Shown here: piece by piece, positions 1 to 10,200 of the stretch
Position numbering within the stretch: the first letter of the stretch is position 1
Layout of the letters: the number at the start of each line of letters is the position of its first letter
Assembly (NCBI GenBank): GCA_964462685.1
Contig: CAYWYR010000020.1
Coordinates: forward strand, 1-60,595
Source of the DNA: CAYWYR01 sp964462685
GTDB lineage: Bacteria > Bacteroidota > Ignavibacteria > Kapaibacteriales > UBA2268
Direction of reading: 5' to 3'
DNA length: 60,595 bases
Position numbers and translations under genes: made by a program
The notes under the pieces: model-generated
Told to the model about the DNA's origin: nothing
What the model saw: only the letters and a program-made list of their open reading frames with translations
Databases searched by the model: none

Positions 1-3000
1 TGTACTCCAGCGAATCAGGCCGCCACGTAGCAAAACGCCCATGCCCCTCCGAGCCGTAGATGTGGAGTTCGGCAAGCTTTGCTTCGCCTCCATAGGTTAC
101 TGAAGCCGGATATGCCACGGCGGCGGCAGACCAAAACTCAGTGAACCCCCAACTATTCATATTTTCAGGGTCTTGAGTTGTGCAGTTGTGCTTGTCCAAT
201 TCATAATAACGATCCGGAAGAGAGAAATCATTAGTAGCAAAATCCCAGGTCATACATATCTTTAGATAGGCCTCACAGAATCCGCCGTTGCAATCGGGCA
301 GCAATATTGTATCCAGTACCCAACAGAAGTCAGCCCCCGGCGGGCCCGTATAAACAACTGAGGAGTCCCGGTATTTGGTGAACAGTACTGAGTCCGTAGG
401 TGGACTTAAACTGCCTGGAGGGCCGCAGTAAATCTTTATCCTTATTTCATCTATTCCCCGCATTAGGAACCCGCCACGATAAATGGGGTAAGGAGTTCCG
501 CCCCCTCCTTCGCTATACACTGCAAGGGTATTGCCAGAGGCGTCCCGCATATAGTAGGTTTTATCAGTCTCACCTATATGATCGGTATATAGTTTTCGTA
601 CCCTGTTTCCCATCGCGTCGTAGGTGAAGTCAAGGCCCCGGTCTTTGTCAACTGTAAGCAATTTGCCGTCGAAAGCCCATGTGTTGTTTGTTATGCCGTG
701 CTCGGTGTCCCCTGTAAGGTTACCGTCAAGGTCGTAGCTGTAATTATCCGTAGAAGTACCCGGGAAGTCCACACCGGCAATGACTTCGCCGATAGCATCA
801 TCAACCGAGGTCAGCCTGTTCGCATCAGGATTACTATATGTATAATTTAGCTGATCGATAAGGGAGGTAAAGGTAATAGTGTCAAAAACACCATGCCGGG
901 TAGGGGTTTTGATGTTGCCGTTGGGGTCATACATATACTGTGTGTCATAGATATCATCCGCGCCGTCAACAAATGGATTACCAAGTGAGGTTTGTTTCTG
1001 CCAGTCGCCGGATTTTATCCTATTAGCCAGATCATAGGTATAGGAATAAGCCATATTCCGCTGCATGGCTGGGGATTTTGAAGCTGCACTATCGGAAAGG
1101 CCGTTTTCCCACGCACCGATATTACCATTATAGAGGTTTGGCGCCCCTACCGGCCTTACGGATGAAAGTGGGCTGCTGTCGGCTGTAAAGTCACCGTCGA
1201 AATAGTGAAGAACCATCTGATATGCGTCCGCCGCCTCTGTTTCTCCTGTCTCTAGCCCTGATTCCCAAGGAGTGTTTACCGCTTTTAGCCAACCCTGCAC
1301 TGTATAAAGGTGATCTATCGACTGTAGAGAGTCCTCACCCAGATGTATAGTCATCAGAGGCCCGTGAGGGTAATATTCATATTCAGCATCACGATCCCAG
1401 AGGTTGCCGTATCGGCTCGAAAAGACTTTGGAAAGCCTGTTCTGCGAATCGTACTCATATTTCTGGTGGAACTCGTCGGTTCGGCCTAAGTTGTATGTAA
1501 GTTGTTTGACCTTACCGCTTACTAGATCATATTCGTAGTCTATCTTCGAAACTAGGTTGCCGGCCGGAATGCTAAGAGCTGTATTGGCCGGAGTAGGTAC
1601 GTTCTGAATAATCCATTCTACGTTTCCGTGGGGGTCGTAAGAGTAATAAGTAACGACTGAATCACCTGAATAAACATTATACCTATATGCGTAACTTATC
1701 CTGTTTCGTAGGTGTTTTTGTCCATATGAAAGGTATGGGGTCGGCAGGGTATCCGCCGGAGTGTTGTAAACTGTTACAATCTTCTCAGTTCTAGGCAAAG
1801 AGTCAGGTGGCCAAGAGTCAAGGTGAATACTATCAATACATTCGGCAATTAACAGAGTATCCCCAAAAGCACCGTAGAGCTCTCCGCTCTCGTTTAGCCT
1901 TCCCATATAGTCGTATTTGAAATAACTTAGCCTTTTTGAGTTATAAACAGGTTGCGGGAAATCCATCAAGCTGTCCTGTGCGGCGGACAAACTATATCTA
2001 AGTTGACCTTTCCTGTTATACCAGTATCGCTTTTCATCAAAGTCCGGCCCCCTCTCGGAGATAAGCTGACCTAAAGAGTTATACTGGTAAACCGATTCCA
2101 TGGTGTGGTTAGGTATAGAGTCCCTTGTATAACTATAACTGGGGCGTACCCCTGCCGGAGGTACGGTTCTCACTAAGTTGCCGGCACGGTCATAATAATA
2201 CAGTGTATACATCGCTGTTGACTCGTATATCCCGATTTCTACATTATAATCCGCCTCTTTTAGAATGTTGTCCTTGAATCTACTGACAGCGGTTTCAGCT
2301 TCTATCATTTTCTCGTTAATATGCTGTGCCATCTGGCCATAGGTATGGTTTCTGATCCTGTCACCTACTAGGTCTATACATTCGGCAGGACGTTGGTAAG
2401 GTACATTCGGATCAAGTTTTTTCATGCCGTCAAACCTGAAACAGATAGCTTCCGGCAGAATAGTATCTGCCTTGAACCAGGCGAACTCAAGTTTCATCTT
2501 ATCGTACATTCTGATTGAAGAGGTAGTGTCCCCCGTATCCATGTAACCCATTGTACGAAAGTAAACAGGCATATACCCACTGATCTCACCGCTTATGGAA
2601 TCATAATATGTTCCGGCAGCACTAGTATCCCTTTCAAAGAAACTCTCGAATTTTAGCCTATAACTATTTGTGGTGTCCCCGAAAGATTTGAGGTAACTAT
2701 AATACCCAGAATATGGATGATTGTAGAACAACGGTGGTCTGATAGTGAACGCCATGGCCATATCAGTCCCTACAGGTATCTCGAGAGAGGATCTTTTATG
2801 GTTGTTACCGTTTCCGTCTGTAAGCCTAAGATTACCCTCTAAACCAAGGGGTTTACCTGAAAGAAAGTAGCTTCTTATATTCCAGTTTTCAGCTATATGC
2901 AAGATCCCTATATCAAAAGTTTGGGAATTCAGTACACCGATGGAAGGATAATAATATGAAATAGGATCATATCCGTCAAAATTGACGGTACTGTCCAAGC

Positions 3001-6000
3001 CTAGTGTGCAACTGGGACCCATAGAAGTCATCGGAAGGGTATCCCCACATTCCCTGCCTAAAAGCTCTTTCAGTAGCGTGGTGGTATCTGCTGCAAGGAA
3101 CGAAACAAGTTCCGCTTTCAGAGTGTCACATATCTCAAGTCTTTTCTGGAACCTGTTGAAGTAGTAAGCGATTGAGTCCGTTGATATACCTGCCCATGCC
3201 GTAGAATCCATAAAGCTTGAAAGCTTTAGGTTAAGCTGGTCAACAAGGTCATCCACCCTGGGCGCAGTAAACTTATAATCACCCTCTCTTATAAGATAAG
3301 ACAGAGTGTCCGAACATGACAGCAGCGATTCTACAGTGTCAGGGATCTGAAAAAGTATGTCCTCTTGGCCAAGAACAGACTGTACACCTGCCAGCCCTTC
3401 AAATCCGGGGTTGGTAAAGGTTTTGTTCTGAGAATCCCATTCTATGTTGCAGTGATTTTCCTTGATGGTTATCATAAGTTCACCGACCAGGCCGTTGACC
3501 GTTAATATCGACACTGTATCGAAAGGAGAAACCAATGGTTTGTATCCTTCAACGTACCTATTCTGTTGAATATAATGAGATACGAGAGAGTCCCTGAACT
3601 CGCTTTCCCTCTGTTCTGCTGTAAGCCGGCATGCGTTCTCTAGGGTATCTATGATCTGGGTCACATCATTTGCCAAAAGGGTATCCTTGTCTGCCATCAA
3701 TCTTGAAAGACTTCTTATAGCTCTTGTCAGATGGTCGATATCATCGCCATCTTCGTCTTGTCTCTCTTCATCATATAAAACTATATCATCACCTCCGGAC
3801 TTTTCTTCAGCCTTTTCCTTCAGATTATCATATTCTTCCTGAGAAATATCGTTTTTTAGCTGCCTGTAGAATCTTTCCCACTGCTTTCTGTCATTTCCAT
3901 CTATATTCAGAGCCAGTGTATCGCCAGGGTATCCGCTCTCAGGAAAAGCGTCTTTAATATATTGCGGTAAATTTGTTGTATCATTAATGTTTAAATAAAA
4001 TGTTTTGTGCGCGTTTAAGATATATGACTGTGGATCTGGCGCGTCATAAGGCTCATTGCTATAGAACTCAAGAGATCTTCCCGTGCATTCAAGAAAATCA
4101 TCTATCAGACTGTATGATTGATCCACCTCGTATGTGTCAGGTGCCAGATCATCGTCCTCTGAGTCGACATATTTTATTAGGCTGTAAGGAGCTCTGTTGC
4201 TCACGGATGTCCAGCAGTCGCAAAGATCCTCATCGTTGTAAGCATTTTTACCAGTCTCTGCCCTCATATTTCTTAAAAGGTCATTTATCGAGGAATCAGC
4301 CCGAGGATAATCATCGATAGGTTTATTCGGTAAACGGAAGCCATTGTGGAATACGACTTCATCCATATGTGTGAATTCTGATGGGTGACTCTGTCCCGGA
4401 TATAGTTGCTCAAACAGCTTTTCCTTCATCTCTGGATCGATTCCGTTAAAAATATCCAGCAAAGAGGCTTCAAAATTAAAATTATCAATGTCACAGTCTG
4501 GTGTACAGTTGTCTGTGGGTATGGTCAGTTCCCCTATGCACTGGTCAAAGGGAACGGTCGGCCTATAGGTGTCACCGTCAAGCTGCCATGATATAGATAA
4601 TCCGTTCTGAGTGGTATATCCTGTCTCTATAAAACCATAAAAATCTGAAATACCTACAGAAAAGTCGACATTGAATAAGGAATCCAGCTCCTGCAGTTTC
4701 TGGTATACAGGATCCAATATATCAAGATAAAGACCTGAATAATGATCAAAGATACTGTCTTTCCATCCGTTGATGCCTTCGTCTTCAAAATCTATTATTA
4801 TATTGGCCTTATAACCTTTATCCGTGAAGGGGAAATTGCTCCCAAGGTTAAAGCTCTCAGTCATATCGGAGCAGTCCTTGTCCACATGCAGTGAATCTCT
4901 GAATACCGATAACCCATCATCATCGACTATATTGATGATAAAATCATACGGTAAAGATATACAGGTTGATCTCTGATATGGGGTTGAGCTGTTCTCGCAG
5001 ATAACATCTGAGAACACTACCGGACTTGATCTATATTTTACGCTGGCTGTCGATGAAACAGTTGACTGAAAAGTCCTGGAATCCTGTATAAGCATACCGT
5101 TTGATGTAACTGTGCCCTTACGGTTAAAATACATAGTGTCTGCAAGACTGTTCTGGGGATAGCTGTCAAGATCGACCAGTCCGGTAAACTGGGGGTCGTA
5201 CTCCGTGACATAACTGGTAGCGATAACTTTACCCAAAATGTTTTTATATGTTAAGGTCGTTACACCGTTCGGATCTTTAGATATTATTTTCTGGACCTTG
5301 TCAGGATCCGGTGCTTCCTTACCGAAGATTGATACGAGTTCTTTTTCACTTGGCTTTCCATATCTGTATTTTGATGTTCGTGAAGTATCGACTCCGGTTA
5401 TCCTGAGGTGTGAGCCTACCCCCGAAACCTCAAGCGGTCGGCCCGACCCGTCTGGAGAAAATACTGTTCTTGAAAACGGGTAACCGTTAGCAGAGGGGAC
5501 AGGTAACCCCGGATCGATATTATTACCGTAAATATCATCCCCGTCGTAATACTCATGTACAGGGCCCTGAGAAGTCCCAGAGGGGACTATCGTAGCGTCA
5601 TCAAAGGAGGATGTATTGTAGCCGGACCCAGTGTCAAGGATCCTCGGTACATAGTTCAGATCCGTTTTCTGAGGATCTTTATAATAATCGGAATAGTCTG
5701 CCGGATTCGGATTATTTCTTTTAGGGTACGGTAGTGAGCTTATAGCGGGACGGCCTAGATTGTCCAATACAGAACCGGACACCAGATCCAGGTCGTTTTC
5801 TTTGGTAAGAAGCTGAGTCTGTCTCTGATTCAGAAGGTTATCTGCATAAACGATGCTTTCATATGACAGTGTCCCAATAGTATCGGTGTTAGCCTCGGAA
5901 TAGAATTTACTGTGAGACCAGTTCTGATCTTGGTTATCGCTGTAGTTCAGAATAAAACCCGCAATCTCGTTATGGTAGTCGAAGTTTCTATCCACACCGG

Positions 6001-7207
6001 AACTGTTAGTAAGAAGAATCCCGTCAAAGTAAATACTGGCGTTGACGTTTAGCACAGTACCGTTCTGATAATTCCCATCTTCGGTATGGCCTATAAAAGA
6101 TGAACCATTATGAGAACCGTAGATAGCAACTGCATTCCAATCTCCATGATTCTCGAGATTATTAATACCACCGGGATAGTAATCCGATATCGGTTTCACC
6201 CTCCATATATAAAGACCGTTCCCTTTTGACGGTATATAGTCATAGTAATTATTGGAACTCCCCGTCTCTATCGTGACCGCCTTCTTCCAGTCAACTACAT
6301 ATTGCTCTGTCCCGTTATTCTGATAAGCTCCGAAGAATTCCTGGTCGTTTTCCTGCGGATAGGGCTGGTCTTTGCTGTTTTCCAGTTTTAATATCTGAAT
6401 TAGATAATCGGAATAAGGCAGTGTATCACATGATTCCGAATTAGGATACCACATCAATCTAACTGGTTCCACCTTGATCATGTTTATAAAACTTTCGGTC
6501 AGGTCGTTATAGTGATTGAATATGAGGGTGCGGGGCAGTGTATCAGAGATAGAGTTAGTTTTGATATATCGCTGTTCAAGAACAGGTTCACCTGATAAAT
6601 CCACAGGTTTATATTTCTTACTGTAATCATAAAATACCTGCAGTCTGGTTAGGGATTTAACACTAACCGAGCCGCTGTTGGAATATTTTGCGCTGTCGAT
6701 TAAAAGTGAGTTTAGCTTACCGTCTGAGATTATCTCATCTGTAAAAACCGAACTGTTGAGATACACAAGATCCTCCGGCTGTGCAGAGCCGCTTCCTGAT
6801 GCCGAAGAGATCCTCAAAGATACCGAGTCATTGATGTATGCCGTTTCAGAAGGATTCTGATATTCCCTCGTATAATATATCTTCAGGTCAGAAGTATAGT
6901 CCTCGTTGTCTCCGAAAGGGTAGAAGCCGTTTGTATCCACCGCAAAACTGAAGTAGATCCTACCGTCAGGGCGCCACTCGAAACAGTCGTCATATGGACC
7001 CGGCTCGTTTGTGAATGTCAGTGACTCAGTCACCGTTGAAGGGTCTGAATCCAACAGTTCTAATTGGGTGTTTGAAAAACCTATGGAGTCTTTTTTGACA
7101 GTGTTCGGGAAAGTATTCTGGGGATACATAAAAGGGAAGATATTCTGGGAATAGCTTCCAGTCGATCCTAGAAGAATGAAATATATAAAGAAGACTGATT
7201 TTTTCAT
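1..7207 (-). CDS. Rhs/YD-repeat giant secreted protein, 3' end off window
   Basis: The minus strand is open from an ATG at 7205-7207 to the window edge, giving at least 2,400 residues with the C terminus missing. The N terminus (MKKSVFFIYFILLGSTGSYS) is a clear signal peptide. The first two thirds are beta-rich and hard to classify. From about 2.2 kb leftwards YD/RHS repeats appear (YYYDRAGNLVRT, YDPHGNVEW, YEYDSQNRLSKV, YDLDGNLTG, DFTYDAMGNRV). At the edge the reading is AELHIYGSEGHGRF, typical of the Rhs core just before the variable C-terminal domain. Rhs proteins form a hollow shell around a toxic or adhesive C-terminal tip, which here lies outside the window. The gene begins 33 bp after the stop of the giant upstream gene, so they are probably cotranscribed. 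The exact activity cannot be stated. Confidence 0.85.
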   Translation of the reverse strand, partial: MKKSVFFIYFILLGSTGSYSQNIFPFMYPQNTFPNTVKKDSIGFSNTQLELLDSDPSTVTESLTFTNEPGPYDDCFEWRPDGRIYFSFAVDTNGFYPFGDNEDYTSDLKIYYTREYQNPSETAYINDSVSLRISSASGSGSAQPEDLVYLNSSVFTDEIISDGKLNSLLIDSAKYSNSGSVSVKSLTRLQVFYDYSKKYKPVDLSGEPVLEQRYIKTNSISDTLPRTLIFNHYNDLTESFINMIKVEPVRLMWYPNSESCDTLPYSDYLIQILKLENSKDQPYPQENDQEFFGAYQNNGTEQYVVDWKKAVTIETGSSNNYYDYIPSKGNGLYIWRVKPISDYYPGGINNLENHGDWNAVAIYGSHNGSSFIGHTEDGNYQNGTVLNVNASIYFDGILLTNSSGVDRNFDYHNEIAGFILNYSDNQDQNWSHSKFYSEANTDTIGTLSYESIVYADNLLNQRQTQLLTKENDLDLVSGSVLDNLGRPAISSLPYPKRNNPNPADYSDYYKDPQKTDLNYVPRILDTGSGYNTSSFDDATIVPSGTSQGPVHEYYDGDDIYGNNIDPGLPVPSANGYPFSRTVFSPDGSGRPLEVSGVGSHLRITGVDTSRTSKYRYGKPSEKELVSIFGKEAPDPDKVQKIISKDPNGVTTLTYKNILGKVIATSYVTEYDPQFTGLVDLDSYPQNSLADTMYFNRKGTVTSNGMLIQDSRTFQSTVSSTASVKYRSSPVVFSDVICENSSTPYQRSTCISLPYDFIINIVDDDGLSVFRDSLHVDKDCSDMTESFNLGSNFPFTDKGYKANIIIDFEDEGINGWKDSIFDHYSGLYLDILDPVYQKLQELDSLFNVDFSVGISDFYGFIETGYTTQNGLSISWQLDGDTYRPTVPFDQCIGELTIPTDNCTPDCDIDNFNFEASLLDIFNGIDPEMKEKLFEQLYPGQSHPSEFTHMDEVVFHNGFRLPNKPIDDYPRADSSINDLLRNMRAETGKNAYNDEDLCDCWTSVSNRAPYSLIKYVDSEDDDLAPDTYEVDQSYSLIDDFLECTGRSLEFYSNEPYDAPDPQSYILNAHKTFYLNINDTTNLPQYIKDAFPESGYPGDTLALNIDGNDRKQWERFYRQLKNDISQEEYDNLKEKAEEKSGGDDIVLYDEERQDEDGDDIDHLTRAIRSLSRLMADKDTLLANDVTQIIDTLENACRLTAEQRESEFRDSLVSHYIQQNRYVEGYKPLVSPFDTVSILTVNGLVGELMITIKENHCNIEWDSQNKTFTNPGFEGLAGVQSVLGQEDILFQIPDTVESLLSCSDTLSYLIREGDYKFTAPRVDDLVDQLNLKLSSFMDSTAWAGISTDSIAYYFNRFQKRLEICDTLKAELVSFLAADTTTLLKELLGRECGDTLPMTSMGPSCTLGLDSTVNFDGYDPISYYYPSIGVLNSQTFDIGILHIAENWNIRSYFLSGKPLGLEGNLRLTDGNGNNHKRSSLEIPVGTDMAMAFTIRPPLFYNHPYSGYYSYLKSFGDTTNSYRLKFESFFERDTSAAGTYYDSISGEISGYMPVYFRTMGYMDTGDTTSSIRMYDKMKLEFAWFKADTILPEAICFRFDGMKKLDPNVPYQRPAECIDLVGDRIRNHTYGQMAQHINEKMIEAETAVSRFKDNILKEADYNVEIGIYESTAMYTLYYYDRAGNLVRTVPPAGVRPSYSYTRDSIPNHTMESVYQYNSLGQLISERGPDFDEKRYWYNRKGQLRYSLSAAQDSLMDFPQPVYNSKRLSYFKYDYMGRLNESGELYGAFGDTLLIAECIDSIHLDSWPPDSLPRTEKIVTVYNTPADTLPTPYLSYGQKHLRNRISYAYRYNVYSGDSVVTYYSYDPHGNVEWIIQNVPTPANTALSIPAGNLVSKIDYEYDLVSGKVKQLTYNLGRTDEFHQKYEYDSQNRLSKVFSSRYGNLWDRDAEYEYYPHGPLMTIHLGEDSLQSIDHLYTVQGWLKAVNTPWESGLETGETEAADAYQMVLHYFDGDFTADSSPLSSVRPVGAPNLYNGNIGAWENGLSDSAASKSPAMQRNMAYSYTYDLANRIKSGDWQKQTSLGNPFVDGADDIYDTQYMYDPNGNIKTPTRHGVFDTITFTSLIDQLNYTYSNPDANRLTSVDDAIGEVIAGVDFPGTSTDNYSYDLDGNLTGDTEHGITNNTWAFDGKLLTVDKDRGLDFTYDAMGNRVRKLYTDHIGETDKTYYMRDASGNTLAVYSEGGGGTPYPIYRGGFLMRGIDEIRIKIYCGPPGSLSPPTDSVLFTKYRDSSVVYTGPPGADFCWVLDTILLPDCNGGFCEAYLKICMTWDFATNDFSLPDRYYELDKHNCTTQDPENMNSWGFTEFWSAAAVAYPASVTYGGEAKLAELHIYGSEGHGRFATWRPDSLEY

Positions 7208-7240
7208 GTTTTTAACCTGTTATATTAAATCTCTTTTAGG

Positions 7241-10200
7241 TTATTTTTTTAAATTTCTGAGTTTCTGTTCGACCGCTTCGACAGTCTTCATAGCTGGCGT
7301 ATCTTCATCTTTATCCTTTTTAGGGTCAGTGTCTTTTTTATTTTTATCTGAACCTCCGTCAGAGTCTTTACTGGACTCATCATTTTCATTTTTTATCAGT
7401 CCGTCAAACATCTCGATATCCACACCTTCATTTCCGTAGTTGAAATTCAGTATATCCGTTTCCATGTTGATATTGCCGTCCTGCATGGAATCAGGCCTGA
7501 AAGACAGTGATCTGGCTGCCCTGAATATGCTGTCTCTCTTAAGCTCACCTATTTCGTATAGACTTTTTCTCCATTGATAATCCATACTCTTACTTACCCC
7601 TCCGTTGAGTTCGTCCAAGTCGTTTCTATTGATATTTATCAGAGATGACTGACCATTCTGGATGGCATAATCTGCCAGTGTGCCTGAAAGTCGGGGTCTC
7701 AGCATTGCTGGTGAATTATGATCGGTTTCGGATACAAGTTTTTTACCGTCAAGGGTACTTTTATAGATCCCCGAAAGCCTGTTCTCGTAGTCGTAGGAAT
7801 AAACTGACGGAAAATGGTTATTATCGAATTGGGCGAGGACTCTATCTGTTACGGAGTTGTCGTATACATATGCCTGAACTTCTGAATCTGCGGGCTGATA
7901 AATGACATCATCAATATAAACCGGATGAGAATTACCGGTGTTTTTGACAGAGAAAGAGACAGTTCCGTCTAAAGAACAGGTATCNNNNNNNNNNTTCCAT
8001 GAGTTTCCAGCCAGAAACCTCGGCAACCAATGCAGGGGGAATATCAACAGACGCACAACCGGACCCGCTCTGCCTTGTTATCTTGACCTCTAATGAACAA
8101 GGTTCCATATACCCTGCACCGTCATCCTTAGACCATAGTCTGACAAGCATTGGTGAGGAGCTCAGGTTATCTGTACCAAAGTCGGTCTTCAGATTTTCCC
8201 TCAGAAGTGTCTCCTGCCCCGGATCGAGTCTTACTGACCGTTTCCCAGTGTGGCTGGTATCACTGGTAAGAGTTCCACCAGTGAACACGCCGAACTCCAT
8301 ATCTTCAAAAAAGACTGTAGAAAATCCTGCATTTGATGCTGTGAACTCCGGCATGTTAGTGGTCTGGTTGTATCCTCCGGTAGTTTTGATACCGTTGATA
8401 TCAGTTGTTTCGACCAGATGCCCATAAGGGGAGAATTTATCAAGCGACGAAGTTCTGATCCAGTTCTCTTCGCTGAGAGAAGGTCGTTTGAAGTCTATTG
8501 TCCTTACCGTTGATAGAGTTGCGTCATAATTATTGGTATCCGCGTATATACCAGTGCCATAGATATATCCCTGACCGTTGTTTTTTGTAGCATTGAATGG
8601 GTTGAGACCCCCTGTATTTCTGTACTCTTCATAAACATAAGTATCTTTTGGCCTCCATATTCCTTTTTTCTTATTCAGAATCGGGTTCTGAGGAACCGTT
8701 CCGTTTATCCCGAATTCGGCAAAACCTGTATGGCTTGTATCGGAAAGTGTGTTGTTTTCTATAGATATTACATTTGAAAACAGTATCTCCCGAGAAGTGT
8801 TGGTCTGCATATTCAGGCATGCATAGTTATAATCACCGGATATATTATTTCGCTGGAAGTTTGTGGTGTCCGAAAATACAGAGTCCAGTACCATATACTG
8901 ATAAATGTTCAAAGAGTCTCTTATCTCTCGGTCCCTGTCTAGATAGATACCACCGTCCCAACCTATGGAAAATTTCGGAAGATACATATAGTATTTCTTC
9001 TCAGATGAATTTAAAGTATCCGGGTCCTTGTGCCAGAAAATTCTCCTGAAGCCATAAGAACAGCTTTCTTCTGTAAATAATGTATCCTGTGGGAAATGGT
9101 TCGCAATGCAAGGATCAGGAATGGTTCCTGGTAGTTTAGCCTGATCTGTAACAGAAAATTTTATATCTATTTCATCTAGGTAAAAATATCCAATATTAGA
9201 ATTTGTATACTGGCCTGAAATAGAGTCAAATATATCGTCATTACTGAATTGGTCATTATTAATTTTGAATTTGCAATCGTTTTGTACTTTGACAAAATCC
9301 GGATAAATCTGAGTCTGAGTATTAGAACCATTGATCTTGACTTCAGGCAACTCCAATAAAATAAATGCCTCATTATTTTTTTCGAACATAAGCAATTCAT
9401 AATCATCTACGAATTCTATCAGATCTTTACCAGAACTGTATCCGTTTTCGGATCTGAACATGCTTTCATTGAATACATCGATTCCAGAAAGTCTTAAAAA
9501 GTCATCTTCTGGAAGATAAATACCTTCTACGAAAGGACAGGTTTTGGATTTTACTTCTGTAACATAGAGATCATAAAGTGAATCGTAATTCTTATCAGAT
9601 TTTCCGTTATACTGCCCTACGTTTATCGCTTTCATTTCTGAGGTACTTAGTTTGATTGGCCTCCAGGCGTTATCAAGGATTTTGTTTATTTCAGTTACTA
9701 CTTTTTCGTAGCTCCCGATCTGCTCTGAAGGTAGAACGGTATCCCGCGAATAAACATGATGGATCTCAAAAAAGCTCGGTACTGATCCTGATGTATTTAA
9801 AAGATGGTACTTGTCGTCAAACTGAGAATATACCGAAGAACCCGATGTATCTATCGTGACGTAGTCTGAGAATTCAAATACAAATTCAATTTCATCGTTG
9901 CTTTTGATAGTACCGTCGGTATCAATGACTTCGACGTTGTCCGTTACATCACTCAGAATAAATGAGGTGTTCTGTCCTACCTCGATGATTTCGTTGAATT
10001 TATCTGCGATCTTTGTACGTTCTGTCACCTCGTCATCGTTTTCGATCCCACTGTAATCATATTCTATCCCCAGCTCACCGTAAGTGGTGACAGTGCCTAT
10101 TTTTGTGGTAAGCTGGTTATGTCCTCTTCTGTTGATTACTTTTATATCAACAATACTACCTGGGGACATAGTTTTGTTAGGGTCTAAAGGTTCCAGCAGT

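Noticed and set aside
400..7439. Several plus-strand frames of 60-110 codons
   Set aside because: All lie opposite the continuous Rhs coding frame on the minus strand, which shows clear YD repeats.
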